From contig NZ_QLLL01000002.1 of the NCBI RefSeq assembly GCF_003259335.1, positions 496,001-560,000 on the forward strand: a stretch of 64,000 bases of DNA, given 5' to 3'. The stretch's first letter is position 1. Every line of letters begins with the position of its first letter. The translations under genes were made by a program, and so were the position numbers. Under the pieces are notes generated by a model that made no database searches, was not told the DNA's origin, and worked only from the letters and a program-made list of their open reading frames with translations. Of the stretch, positions 24,839-33,442 are shown piece by piece. The stretch comes from Chitinophaga skermanii. GTDB taxonomy: Bacteria > Bacteroidota > Bacteroidia > Chitinophagales > Chitinophagaceae.

Positions 24839-25534
24839 TTACGATAAGGCCACCTCTCCTGTTTTCGCTTTCGACATTCTCTTTCTAATTACTAAAGACA
24901 CAATCCAAACGGCTAATAATACTACCAGGATGATAATCTTCGTATTATTCAACTCCGAAAAGAAATTATTCAGCGAATGAACAGCTGCTACTGCTAGTAA
25001 CGACTGCGTAGTATCAGCCACTTTCCCAATCCCCCAAGTTCCAAGTATTAAAATACCGAAGAATACAAAATTCGAAGTAGTAAGTGAAAAATTAAGATGC
25101 CATAGGAACCAAAGTGTAGCAATAACCAGGATACCAAGAAAAGGAGGCAACGACTTAAGTTCTTGTTGCAAGAATCCACGCCAGCCAATTTCTTCCATTA
25201 AACCATACACTAAAACAGCAAAAACTCCCACCACAGGAATGGTTCCATTCGTGAAATATGCTGCGCCACAAATTAAAGCGATGGGGAATACCCAATATAA
25301 TAATACAGGGAATAGTAACTTTTTGTAGTTTCCTTTTAAAGAAAGTACAGGTTTTATATTAAAAACCTTAAAAACAACCAATGCACCTACCGCAGGGCCT
25401 ATGCCACGAAGTACTACTTTTAAAAAATCGTTCGACACAGCCTCTAACAAGTTAGTTTTAGTGGCTAGGTATCTGCATGCGATGGCAATTACGTAAAAGG
25501 TAAGGATAGCTAAAAAATTTACTTTCTTCTTCAT
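24839..25534 (-). CDS. CPBP-family intramembrane metalloprotease (CAAX/Abi type)
   Basis: The 231-residue protein has about seven hydrophobic segments and the CPBP motifs: EEIGWRGFLQ (EExxxR) in one segment, WFLWHLNFSL with His in the next, and HSLNNFF near the end. The family consists of Rce1-like membrane glutamate proteases; in bacteria many are linked to bacteriocin maturation or immunity, but this one lies about 5 kb from the lanthipeptide locus and next to a Crp-like gene. The ATG before KKKVNFLAIL is favoured over an in-frame start 16 codons upstream, since the membrane protein begins there. Confidence 0.85.
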   Translation of the reverse strand: MKKKVNFLAILTFYVIAIACRYLATKTNLLEAVSNDFLKVVLRGIGPAVGALVVFKVFNIKPVLSLKGNYKKLLFPVLLYWVFPIALICGAAYFTNGTIPVVGVFAVLVYGLMEEIGWRGFLQQELKSLPPFLGILVIATLWFLWHLNFSLTTSNFVFFGILILGTWGIGKVADTTQSLLAVAAVHSLNNFFSELNNTKIIILVVLLAVWIVSLVIRKRMSKAKTGEVALS

Positions 25535-25611
25535 TTTTTCGATTTGGATGACATGACAAAGGTAGGTAAGCGATTTCCTCAAAAAATTGACGAAGGGTAA
25601 GAAATCAAATC

Positions 25612-26190
25612 TTATGCAAGTTTTTTCCGAATTCTACTTAAGCTTTCGGCCGTTACGCCCAAATAAGACGAAACGATCTTTAGGCATGTTCGTTGAAAGA
25701 TCTCGGGTCGGTCTTTAATAAGTTTAAGGTATCTTTCGGTAGGCGAAAGCGTTAATAAGCTGATTTGTTCCATCTGCTTACGAATAAACATGGCATCTGA
25801 AATGGCTTTCCCGATGTATAACCCAGTGGTGGAGCGGGCGTATAAACCCGTTAAATCATCATAACTGATCGACCATAATGTAACATCTTCTAGTGCTACT
25901 GTTTTAATGATTGTTGGACTTTGGGTTAGAAATGACATATAATCGCTAAAGAATTGGTGCTCGTAATAAAGGTTAATACAAACATCCTTGTCGCCGGTTT
26001 TTACAAAATGGCCTACAGCGCCTTCCATAAGGATGTTGACATACTTCTCGGTTTTATGGTAGTCTTTGATAATGTCATTCTTCGCATATGTGCGTACTTC
26101 TATGCATTCTGTAAATGCGGTCCAGATATTTATTTCTGCTTTATAAAATGGATCGAATATCTCTTTGATCTTACTTGGTGTAGGTTGCAT
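25612..26190 (-). CDS. Crp/Fnr-family transcriptional regulator
   Basis: The 192-residue protein has an N-terminal cyclic-nucleotide-binding-like beta roll (about 20-120: KYVNILMEGAVGHFV, FFSDYMSFLTQSP) and a C-terminal winged helix ending VTAESLSRIRKKLA. The phosphate-binding Arg of true CRP (RxS) is not evident, so cAMP binding is doubtful; this short type is widespread in Bacteroidota. It is 77 bp upstream of the CPBP gene on the same strand. Confidence 0.85.
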   Translation of the reverse strand: MQPTPSKIKEIFDPFYKAEINIWTAFTECIEVRTYAKNDIIKDYHKTEKYVNILMEGAVGHFVKTGDKDVCINLYYEHQFFSDYMSFLTQSPTIIKTVALEDVTLWSISYDDLTGLYARSTTGLYIGKAISDAMFIRKQMEQISLLTLSPTERYLKLIKDRPEIFQRTCLKIVSSYLGVTAESLSRIRKKLA

Positions 26191-26536
26191 ATCTACGATT
26201 TAGCCTTTGGTAGCTGAAAGGAAGTATGTTTAACCTAGATGGGTTCCAGTGATCATAGCTTACCCTTTCAATACTTGAAAAGGCTAAATTTACATGATTT
26301 TGAGGTCTGCGTATTGTCGGCCGGCAATAATTTGATGATTTTTTCCCTGTAAACCTACTTAACAATTTGAATAAACCTCTCCAATGGTATTATTCATAAC
26401 TTCCTAAAGCATTCAGTTCATTAACATATTTTATTGTATCTTCTTTGATTTTTATATGATGCCCTAGATGCCCATAATTTTATCTATTCTATTCTTTAAA
26501 CAATATATAAACACCACTTACAACCTTCATTAAATA
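26191..26536. other. gene-free AT-rich interval
   Basis: This interval must hold the promoter of the Crp-like gene and the 3' region of the esterase gene. Apart from the terminator that follows I see no clear element. Confidence 0.4.
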
Positions 26537-26581
26537 TTTAAAGAGAAAGGCTTCCCCAATAGGCAATCCTTTCTCTTTAAA
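26537..26581 (-). terminator. long-stem terminator of the erythromycin-esterase-like gene
   Basis: TTTAAAGAGAAAGG and CCTTTCTCTTTAAA are perfect 14-bp arms around 17 bases, 12 bases past the stop codon. Confidence 0.75.
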
Positions 26582-26593
26582 ACATCTATTATA

Positions 26594-27562
26594 TTAATTA
26601 TTTGACAATATAATTTTAGACGCTGTTGTATTTTTAATAAACAAAATTGCGTCAAAATCTATTCCCAATTTTACAGGCAAGGATCTTACCAATGTCCAAT
26701 TCGCATATATATTCATAATGTTATTTTTAGCGTTCGCGAAGGGGATTGGTCTTGTATTAAAAGACAAGTAATAATTAGCATATGTTGCTTTTGCAAACAT
26801 GGCAGAAAAACTACCTTGTTCTGCTTCAAACGAATGGCTAGTTAATCCCCCTGGAGTAATTACAGTTACTGAACCTTTGTAGGTATCAAATCCTAATACG
26901 TATAAATTCTGACCGAAATTTTCCTTTAAATGATAGCCCAACCCCTTAAATTGTGCCATGGTAGTATCCTTTGCGAGATGTATATTATGCGCCCATACAA
27001 TTGTTTTGCCCTTATGAGCCGCATACTCCGCAATCACATTATCGGCCATGTACTTATCCCTATTAAATGGGTCGCCTGCATATTCTTCACGATCGAATCC
27101 AAATACACGCACTTTTTTTGTTGTTGGTTGTCCTTCATTATATTGTTTCAATAATTGGAACAGGTTATATATCTCTTCTGTGTTGTATAAAACCATATCC
27201 TTCATCAATAATTTTAGGTTTCCGCGTCCATTAGTAATGTATTCATTAATAGGTTCAATATAACTTTGTATGCATTCAAATCCAATTTGCCTATATTCTA
27301 GGTTAACAACTAAGTATTCTATAATGCGACGTTTCTGGTTATAGAACTCTTTTGTTCCATGCGACGCTTCTCCCAATCCAAAAACAACATTGTTCTTTAG
27401 TTCGGTGGAGAGAAATTGAAGATCGTTTGAAGTAGAAGCCGTATCAGCAGCCAAAGCATATGCGTGTTCGTTGATCCATTTAACATTTGCATCTTGTGAA
27501 TATGCTGTTGAAATACTTGTTAAAAAAACAATAAAAATGGCCAAGCAGCTTATTTTCTGCAT
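26594..27562 (-). CDS. secreted erythromycin-esterase-family protein
   Basis: The 322-residue protein has a signal peptide (MQKISCLAIFIVFLTSISTAYSQ). Family motifs are LGEASHGTKEFYNQKRRI (the His/Glu block of the Ere fold), IGFECIQSY and IVWAHNIHLAKD. The usual length is about 400-450, and the helical cap in the middle is shorter here. Ere enzymes open macrolide lactones, but most relatives act on unknown substrates, so resistance should not be assumed. It is 94 bases downstream of the hydrolase-monooxygenase fusion on the same strand. Confidence 0.8.
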   Translation of the reverse strand: MQKISCLAIFIVFLTSISTAYSQDANVKWINEHAYALAADTASTSNDLQFLSTELKNNVVFGLGEASHGTKEFYNQKRRIIEYLVVNLEYRQIGFECIQSYIEPINEYITNGRGNLKLLMKDMVLYNTEEIYNLFQLLKQYNEGQPTTKKVRVFGFDREEYAGDPFNRDKYMADNVIAEYAAHKGKTIVWAHNIHLAKDTTMAQFKGLGYHLKENFGQNLYVLGFDTYKGSVTVITPGGLTSHSFEAEQGSFSAMFAKATYANYYLSFNTRPIPFANAKNNIMNIYANWTLVRSLPVKLGIDFDAILFIKNTTASKIILSNN

Positions 27563-27656
27563 AAATTTTGGTTGATATAGTGTAATGAATAATATAATAT
27601 CTAACCATTAGATGCAGGCATATGCAATTTCCACAAGATATCTTGGCCAATTTATA

Positions 27657-29054
27657 TTAATGATGCACATCCTTACTATCACGAGGAGCCTCTACCCTAT
27701 CAAACATACCATAATCGCGAATTACGGAAGCAATCCGCAAATGATAATCTTTGAAAATATATGCCCGGCCTTTCGATTGAGCAGCCCTATGTATCTCCAA
27801 GTTGCGCCATTGTTGAATAGCGCTTTCATCACTCCAAAAAGAAAGCGATAATATCTTCCCTGGATGAACGAGACTTTGAAACCGCTCGATAGAAATAAAA
27901 CCAGGTATTTTCTCCAGTTCCGGTTTAAGACTCGCAGCTATTTGCAGGTATTCGATTTTACAGCTATCGTCGTTGGGAATTACTTCAAAAATAACAGCTA
28001 TCGCATGCTTATTTGTTGTCATTTTCTTTCGTCCATGTTGAAGAAAATGTAACACCTCTTCATATAATTGAAAACGGTTCTTCTCTAAGTGTAACACATG
28101 CGTTCCTTTGCTGATTACTATATATTTTTTGTCATCTACATTTTCCAAAGTCGAAAAAAGCTTTTCAGCATCTTGATTGTTGGGATATTGATCCCATTCA
28201 CCACGTATGACTAATGTTGGAGGTTGAATGTTCTTAGGATTGTAATATGATTGATGATGTTGTAAATCAATTATATCTTGAATAGGGCCTGCTGGAAATT
28301 GAATTTCGTTTGTATTATGCTTTACCGCGTATGGATCGGATGCCTTCCATACATCTCCCCAACTTTCGAAGATAGCAGGTTCAAGTTGCCTTTCTTTACC
28401 AACAGGGGTTAATTTATCCATGGCACTAATTCTTTGCTGAGGTGTTATAGAATGAAATGCTGTTTTTACCTGTTCATATGCCGATGCTGTTTCCTTTGCT
28501 GTTATAGCAGCAAACAAGACCAGTTTGGCTACTTTGCCAGGATACTTTGTAGCATATAGCGCTGCTACAGACCCTCCCCACGAATGCCCAACGAGGTAAA
28601 CTTTATCATAGCCGGTTTTCTTACTAATAAATTCAACAGCTTTATCAATATCCTTATAAACATCCTTTGCACGCCCAACCGGCTCTTCTTGTGAAGCAGT
28701 ATCACTCATAGTTGGATAACGATCAGCATACCCATAACCCAGAAAATCCAGCGCATACACATCATAGCCATTTGATGTTAAATGATCCATCCAAGAAACG
28801 TTGTTCATTCTAAACCCAAAAGATAGCAGAGAGGGGAATGAACTGCCATGAATAAATAACACGGGATAATCGTTTGAAGGAATGTTAGGAGATTGATGAG
28901 CAATGGCCAGTTGTAAACCCTGTACATGACTTCCTGTCTTTAATATTTCTATTGTTTGCATTTTGGGTGATTTAAGCAACACATCATTTACTTGCCCATT
29001 TGCTCGTTGTATAATAGAGGCAACCAAGATGATGTGCAATACTAAAAATTTCAT
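27657..29054 (-). CDS. secreted alpha/beta hydrolase fused to an antibiotic-biosynthesis-monooxygenase (ABM) domain
   Basis: The 465-residue protein starts with a signal peptide (MKFLVLHIILVASIIQRANG). Residues of about 40-345 form an alpha/beta hydrolase: oxyanion HGSSFPSLLSF, nucleophile Ser in GHSWGGS, acid Asp in GEWDQYPN and His in SKGTHVLHLEK. Residues 350-450 form a dimeric alpha-beta-barrel domain of the ABM type (AVIFEVIPNDD, PGFISIERFQS, SLSFWSDESAIQQWR), known from heme or quinone monooxygenases. The junction (GRKKMTTNKH) contains an internal ATG, but no stop or frameshift separates the parts. The divergent ArsR gene probably regulates it. Confidence 0.82.
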   Translation of the reverse strand: MKFLVLHIILVASIIQRANGQVNDVLLKSPKMQTIEILKTGSHVQGLQLAIAHQSPNIPSNDYPVLFIHGSSFPSLLSFGFRMNNVSWMDHLTSNGYDVYALDFLGYGYADRYPTMSDTASQEEPVGRAKDVYKDIDKAVEFISKKTGYDKVYLVGHSWGGSVAALYATKYPGKVAKLVLFAAITAKETASAYEQVKTAFHSITPQQRISAMDKLTPVGKERQLEPAIFESWGDVWKASDPYAVKHNTNEIQFPAGPIQDIIDLQHHQSYYNPKNIQPPTLVIRGEWDQYPNNQDAEKLFSTLENVDDKKYIVISKGTHVLHLEKNRFQLYEEVLHFLQHGRKKMTTNKHAIAVIFEVIPNDDSCKIEYLQIAASLKPELEKIPGFISIERFQSLVHPGKILSLSFWSDESAIQQWRNLEIHRAAQSKGRAYIFKDYHLRIASVIRDYGMFDRVEAPRDSKDVHH

Positions 29055-29065
29055 GTCGTCTATTT

Positions 29066-29097
29066 TTTGCTCCAAAGCTCGCTTTTCAATAACTTTA
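29066..29097 (+). promoter_or_regulatory. promoter of the ArsR-type gene in the divergent gap
   Basis: TTTG, 20 bases, TAACTTTA: -33 exact, -7 with one mismatch. The ATG lies 36 bases downstream, which supports the shorter start of the regulator. Confidence 0.55.
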
Positions 29098-29133
29098 ATA
29101 CTTCAATCCATACTTAACAATGATTGTTTCATC

Positions 29134-29811
29134 ATGGAAAATCAGTTCCGCCATCTCACTTCTTTAATTGGCGACCCCGTTCGCAGTATAATTTTATGGA
29201 CGCTTCTTGATGGAAGGGCGTATACGGCGATGGAACTTGCCATTTGCGCCGATACTTCACCACAGAATATAAGCATGCATCTCAGCAAACTTTTAGCCGC
29301 CGATTTACTAACGGTTGAACGGCAAGGGCGACATCGCTATTATAGATTTTCGCGGCAAGAAGTAGCGTATGCTATTGAAGCTTTAGCGAATTTGATTCCT
29401 CAAAAAAAGAATAAAAAACCAGTTACTACAATAGATACTGATATTAAGTATTGCAGAAGTTGTTATGATCATTTAGCAGGAAAAGTTGGTGTATTACTGA
29501 CTGAAAACCTAGTTACAAAACGAGTAATTGAACTTGATGATAAAGCATACCAAGTAACCCAAAAGGGGATTAAATTCTTTAGCGAACTGGGAATTGACGT
29601 GGCTACCTTGAAGGATAAACGCCGGCTCTTTGCGGTGCCGTGTTTAGATTGGAGTGAACGAAAATATCATCTTGCAGGATCACTAGGTGCAGCAATGCTA
29701 GCACAACTATTGGAATTAGATTGGATGCGAAGAAAAAAAGATTCCCGGGCTATTTATATCACTGCAAAAGGCAGTAGCGAGCTATATAACAATTTTCAAA
29801 TAGAAGTATAA
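29134..29811 (+). CDS. ArsR-family winged-helix regulator with C-terminal ligand domain
   Basis: The 225-residue protein has a winged helix in residues 1-90 (LTSLIGDPVRSIILWTLL, TAMELAICADTSPQNISMHL, LLTVERQGRHRYYRFS), followed by a larger C-terminal domain with KYCRSCYDHLAGKVGVLL and a second winged-helix-like part. That layout resembles YdfF-type regulators, larger than metal sensors. Two Cys in CRSC could sense redox or metal. It is transcribed divergently from the hydrolase fusion with 79 bases between the start codons. Confidence 0.82.
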   Translation: MENQFRHLTSLIGDPVRSIILWTLLDGRAYTAMELAICADTSPQNISMHLSKLLAADLLTVERQGRHRYYRFSRQEVAYAIEALANLIPQKKNKKPVTTIDTDIKYCRSCYDHLAGKVGVLLTENLVTKRVIELDDKAYQVTQKGIKFFSELGIDVATLKDKRRLFAVPCLDWSERKYHLAGSLGAAMLAQLLELDWMRRKKDSRAIYITAKGSSELYNNFQIEV

Positions 29812-29874
29812 AAATATCTCCACTATATTTTTATACTTTTTTTATCATGCATACTATTTTAAAGGCATTTTAAA

Positions 29875-29904
29875 TAAAAAGGTTGCAAGTAAAAACTTGC
29901 AACC
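29875..29904 (-). terminator. terminator of the SusC/D-metalloprotease locus
   Basis: GGTTGCAAGT and ACTTGCAACC are perfect 10-bp arms around AAAA; on the minus strand the stem is followed by TTTTTATTT. Confidence 0.88.
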
Positions 29905-29951
29905 GGTCATTCTATTTTCGCTTATGATTGGCTAAATGAGCTATTTATTAC

Positions 29952-32471
29952 CTATTTTTCTTTATCATTACCTTCTAAGATATTGGTAATCCGGACCTCC
30001 ATATCTTGTAAGTGATATTTCGAAATTCCTGATTGAACCGGAATCGCACGGCGAATATCTCCACGTAACGACACCAATTGTGCACGTACTAATGTAGATG
30101 CATCATTACCCGTTGGATCGGGGTTTACATAAAGAATGGTGCCATTACCGTAATTGCCTCCTGTAATCTCACTTACTTGCTTAAATGCTTTTTTAGCTTG
30201 TTCGAGATACATCTTTTGAAGATTACGACGGTATAAGTCTACCGGCTTATTGGAATAAAGTTCTGACCAAACTGTACTTTTTAAATCTTCCAACATTTCA
30301 CTAGCAGTGTATGTCTTCGATCCTTTATTCATTTCTGCTTCGCGGGTAAGACTAACAATCGTACCTGATGCTAATAAACGTTTGATAACATTTCCTTGTG
30401 CAATACTGATATACAAAGCACCATCAAGTCCTGTTAAATTTGTTAGAGTATCGTTAATCAGCCATTTCTGCGTAGTGAACACGTACTCTTGCAAGAATTT
30501 CATCGCTTCCTTTTGTTTAGCGTATTCAACAGCAGTTATTTGCACGCCGGGTTGTTCTACACTTTTCAAGGTTGTATAAGAACCACCTACGCTCTTCAAT
30601 ACTTGCGCACTTAATAGCATGTATTGACGCAATAACGTTTCATACATATTCTTTAAGTTCTCGTAGCCTTCATTTGGTACACGCGTCCAATTTTTCAATT
30701 GAGGCAATACGCGTTGCAAGTTTTTAAGGCCGTATTTAGCTGCAATAACATTGTTATCGCCTAAATCTTCACTTTGGCTGCGAGGATCGGAGAAAGAGAA
30801 TTCACCACCGAAGAACAAACGTTTGTTAGCAGCAAGGCTATCAATTACTAGTTTATTCATGAAAGCAATTTCTTCGTTGGGAGATTTGAATTGTGGATAC
30901 CAACGGTAACCGAATTCGATCGCCCATCTATCGTAATCACCAATACGTGGGAAAATACCTTTCTCACTGATATTATCTTCTGGCTGTGCTACCCAGTTAA
31001 AACGTGCATAGTCCATGATTGAAGGCGTGTGACCATGTGCTTCTACCCAAGCTTTATCACGCAGCTTTTCAACCGGCACTGTAGAACTTGAACCAAAGTT
31101 ATGTGCTAAACCAAGTGTATGACCAACTTCATGACTCGAAACGAAACGGATTAATTGACCCATTAACTCGTCATCAAACTCCATTTTGCGTGCTCTTGCA
31201 TCTAATGGTCCTGCTTGAATCATATACCAGTTACGCACAAGCTGCATAATATTGTGATACCAGTTGATATGCGACTCAATAATTTCACCACTACGAGGAT
31301 CGTGAACGTGCGGACCACTAGCATTCGCTACAGCAGAAGGCTTATAAACAATTACGCTATGGCGAGCATCATCAATACTCCAGGTGGAATCATTTTCAGG
31401 AGCCGGCAATGCCTTAATTGCATTTTTGAAACCTGCTTGCTCAAAAGCTTTCTGCCAATCGTTTACACCGGCAATCAAATACGGTACCCATTTCTTAGGA
31501 GTAGCCGGATCGATGTAATAAACAATCGGTTGTTTAGGTTCTACTAATTCGCCACGTTTGTATTTTTCAACATCCTCCGCCTTCGGCTCTAAGCGCCAAC
31601 GCGTAATTAAATAGCGCGCTTTTACACCTTGTGGATCAGCATCAAAATCAACATACCCTCTCGAAAAGAAACCTACGCGCGCATCTGCGTAACGTGCTTG
31701 CATAGGTTCTTTTGGTAATAAAACCATCGAGCTGTTTAATTCATAAGAATCTGGAATGGTGGCACCAGGCTGAGCACCTGTTGACATATAACTGCGTAAT
31801 GTGCGAATCTCGATATTCATCGGGAAAGCCTTCACGCTTGTTATAAATGATTTATCGGCTTGTACAGCACCTAATTTCAACGCTGCTTTAACCATAGGAC
31901 CGAAGTGGAATATCTCGTTTTCATTATTGAGCATATCCGTTACATCGATCACGGTAGCATTGGCGGCTTTGTTGTATGCTTTTACTGGAAAAACGGCTGC
32001 AATGGGTTCTAAGTTCGATTTAATTACGGCACGGAACATCCCGTTTTCGGTAGTATCCGATGAGCGTTCTTGGAAACGCATAACTTTCATCAAGATTTTA
32101 TCGTCTTGACCCTTATCGAAATGAACAACGTTTTCAGCGATTTGATCGCCTGCGTACCCCGTCATGTTGGGTCTTGTATTCGTAGCGGCTTGCCCAATTC
32201 GATTTACGACAAGAATAGCGCGTGTTAACATCGAATCCGGGATCTCGAAAAAGTAACGACCACCTACTGCATGCACAGTAAACATGCCTGCATAAGATTT
32301 TGCTTTAGCTGTAATAACTTGGTCGTACGGCTTAATGCCGGCAGGAAGAGAGTCCGTTTTTTTTGCAGTTGAATCGGCAGGAACCGGTGAAGCTGCAGGT
32401 TTGTTCTTTTGCGCTAATGCGCCCGTGCTGATAGCAAGCAACGACGCGAGTGCAATGTTACGTTTAAGCAT
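29952..32471 (-). CDS. large secreted zinc-dependent metalloprotease (DUF5118/DUF5117 metzincin type)
   Basis: The 839-residue protein has a signal peptide (MLKRNIALASLLAISTGALAQ) and a Pro/Ala/Ser linker. The N-terminal region matches DUF5118 and DUF5117 (YAGMFTVHAVGGRYFFEIP, RAILVVNRIG). The central catalytic site is HEVGHTLGLAHNF, the HExxHxxGxxH metzincin motif, with a Met-turn SIMDYARFN about 45 residues later. The C-terminal 300 residues are helical. It is the last gene of the locus, 4 bp after the TlpA gene, and probably acts in the periplasm or at the surface on imported or captured polypeptide. Confidence 0.88.
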   Translation of the reverse strand: MLKRNIALASLLAISTGALAQKNKPAASPVPADSTAKKTDSLPAGIKPYDQVITAKAKSYAGMFTVHAVGGRYFFEIPDSMLTRAILVVNRIGQAATNTRPNMTGYAGDQIAENVVHFDKGQDDKILMKVMRFQERSSDTTENGMFRAVIKSNLEPIAAVFPVKAYNKAANATVIDVTDMLNNENEIFHFGPMVKAALKLGAVQADKSFITSVKAFPMNIEIRTLRSYMSTGAQPGATIPDSYELNSSMVLLPKEPMQARYADARVGFFSRGYVDFDADPQGVKARYLITRWRLEPKAEDVEKYKRGELVEPKQPIVYYIDPATPKKWVPYLIAGVNDWQKAFEQAGFKNAIKALPAPENDSTWSIDDARHSVIVYKPSAVANASGPHVHDPRSGEIIESHINWYHNIMQLVRNWYMIQAGPLDARARKMEFDDELMGQLIRFVSSHEVGHTLGLAHNFGSSSTVPVEKLRDKAWVEAHGHTPSIMDYARFNWVAQPEDNISEKGIFPRIGDYDRWAIEFGYRWYPQFKSPNEEIAFMNKLVIDSLAANKRLFFGGEFSFSDPRSQSEDLGDNNVIAAKYGLKNLQRVLPQLKNWTRVPNEGYENLKNMYETLLRQYMLLSAQVLKSVGGSYTTLKSVEQPGVQITAVEYAKQKEAMKFLQEYVFTTQKWLINDTLTNLTGLDGALYISIAQGNVIKRLLASGTIVSLTREAEMNKGSKTYTASEMLEDLKSTVWSELYSNKPVDLYRRNLQKMYLEQAKKAFKQVSEITGGNYGNGTILYVNPDPTGNDASTLVRAQLVSLRGDIRRAIPVQSGISKYHLQDMEVRITNILEGNDKEK

Positions 32472-32475
32472 AGTT

Positions 32476-33342
32476 TTATTTAAGTAGTTCTTCTAGTTTT
32501 GTTGCTAATGCTTCGCCGCGTAGATCTTTGGCGATAATTTTACCCTTCGGATCGAGTAGGAAGTTTTGTGGAATGGATTTAACCATGTAGAGTTTCGCAA
32601 ACTCGCTATTCCAATATTTCAAGTCAGACACATGCTGCCAATCCAACTGATCTTTGTGAATAGCGGCGATCCATTCGGCTTTTTTGCCGGCTTGATCTAA
32701 TGAAACAGAGAGAATATCGAAATTTTTATCTTTGAATTCCTGGTAGGCTTTCACAACAATGGGGTTTTCTTCCCTGCAAGGCCCACACCAACTTGCCCAA
32801 AAATCAATCAAAACATATTTACCACGGTAATCGCTCAACTTCACCATTTGCCCACTTGTATCAGCAGCTTCAAATAATGGAGCCATAGCACCAATGCGCA
32901 CAGTCATGAATTGATCAATGGTTTTCTTTAGGTTGACTCCTTCCTCACTTTGTCGAACATTCTTCTTTAACCCTTGGAAGAGATGATTATATGCCACGAT
33001 ATCTTCTGGTAAATGACCGATTACATCTTTCAATGCATCGATGCTAACCATGTATCCCGGATGTTTTTTGATGAAAGTGATCTCTTGTGCTTTACGTTTA
33101 TTCTTCAACAACTTCATTTCGTAACGCCATTCACCTAGCCCGATGGTATCGTATTTTGCCTTGGCCTTTTGTGCGTCGTAATAATTCTGTTGACAAGTGG
33201 CTAGTTTTTGATCAGCAGCAGCTAAATAGGCCGCCAATTCCTTTTTTTCTGCCGACAACTTAACAGTATCTGTCACTGTTTTTTGTGCCATCACACTACC
33301 ACCGAAGCAACAGGCAATGGAAATTAAGAATGCGTTTTTCAT
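32476..33342 (-). CDS. TlpA-family periplasmic thiol-disulfide oxidoreductase
   Basis: The 288-residue protein has a signal peptide (MKNAFLISIACCFGGSVMAQ), an N-terminal helical region of about 120 residues (DUF4369-like position, not clearly that family) and a thioredoxin domain with the active site FWASWCGPCREENP and the cis-Pro KSIPQNFLLD. In TlpA/ResA proteins the CGPC pair reduces disulfides in the periplasm. Its place between lipoproteins and protease of one locus suggests reduction of disulfides in the substrate or of the protease. Confidence 0.87.
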   Translation of the reverse strand: MKNAFLISIACCFGGSVMAQKTVTDTVKLSAEKKELAAYLAAADQKLATCQQNYYDAQKAKAKYDTIGLGEWRYEMKLLKNKRKAQEITFIKKHPGYMVSIDALKDVIGHLPEDIVAYNHLFQGLKKNVRQSEEGVNLKKTIDQFMTVRIGAMAPLFEAADTSGQMVKLSDYRGKYVLIDFWASWCGPCREENPIVVKAYQEFKDKNFDILSVSLDQAGKKAEWIAAIHKDQLDWQHVSDLKYWNSEFAKLYMVKSIPQNFLLDPKGKIIAKDLRGEALATKLEELLK

Positions 33343-33378
33343 GGTGATTTATTTTCCGTTTAAGACATGAATTCCCCT

Positions 33379-33406
33379 GTACCGGTGTGTATGGGAACAC
33401 CGGTAC
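33379..33406. repeat. perfect inverted repeat between the PKD-like and TlpA genes
   Basis: GTACCGGTGT and ACACCGGTAC are perfect 10-bp arms around 8 bases, with no T-run on either strand. In the transcript this would form a stable hairpin dividing the operon, either a processing site or a partial polarity element. Confidence 0.65.
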
Positions 33407-33442
33407 GAGATAGAGAATTCTTATAAGAGAATGATTTTTTGT

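Noticed and set aside
24839..25534. CPBP protease as maturation or immunity factor of the lanthipeptide
   Set aside because: It is 5 kb away, on the other strand, with unrelated genes in between, and the exporter already has its own peptidase.
26594..27562. Erythromycin-esterase homologue as a macrolide-resistance gene
   Set aside because: The protein is shorter than characterised Ere enzymes and most relatives have unknown substrates; there is no resistance context.
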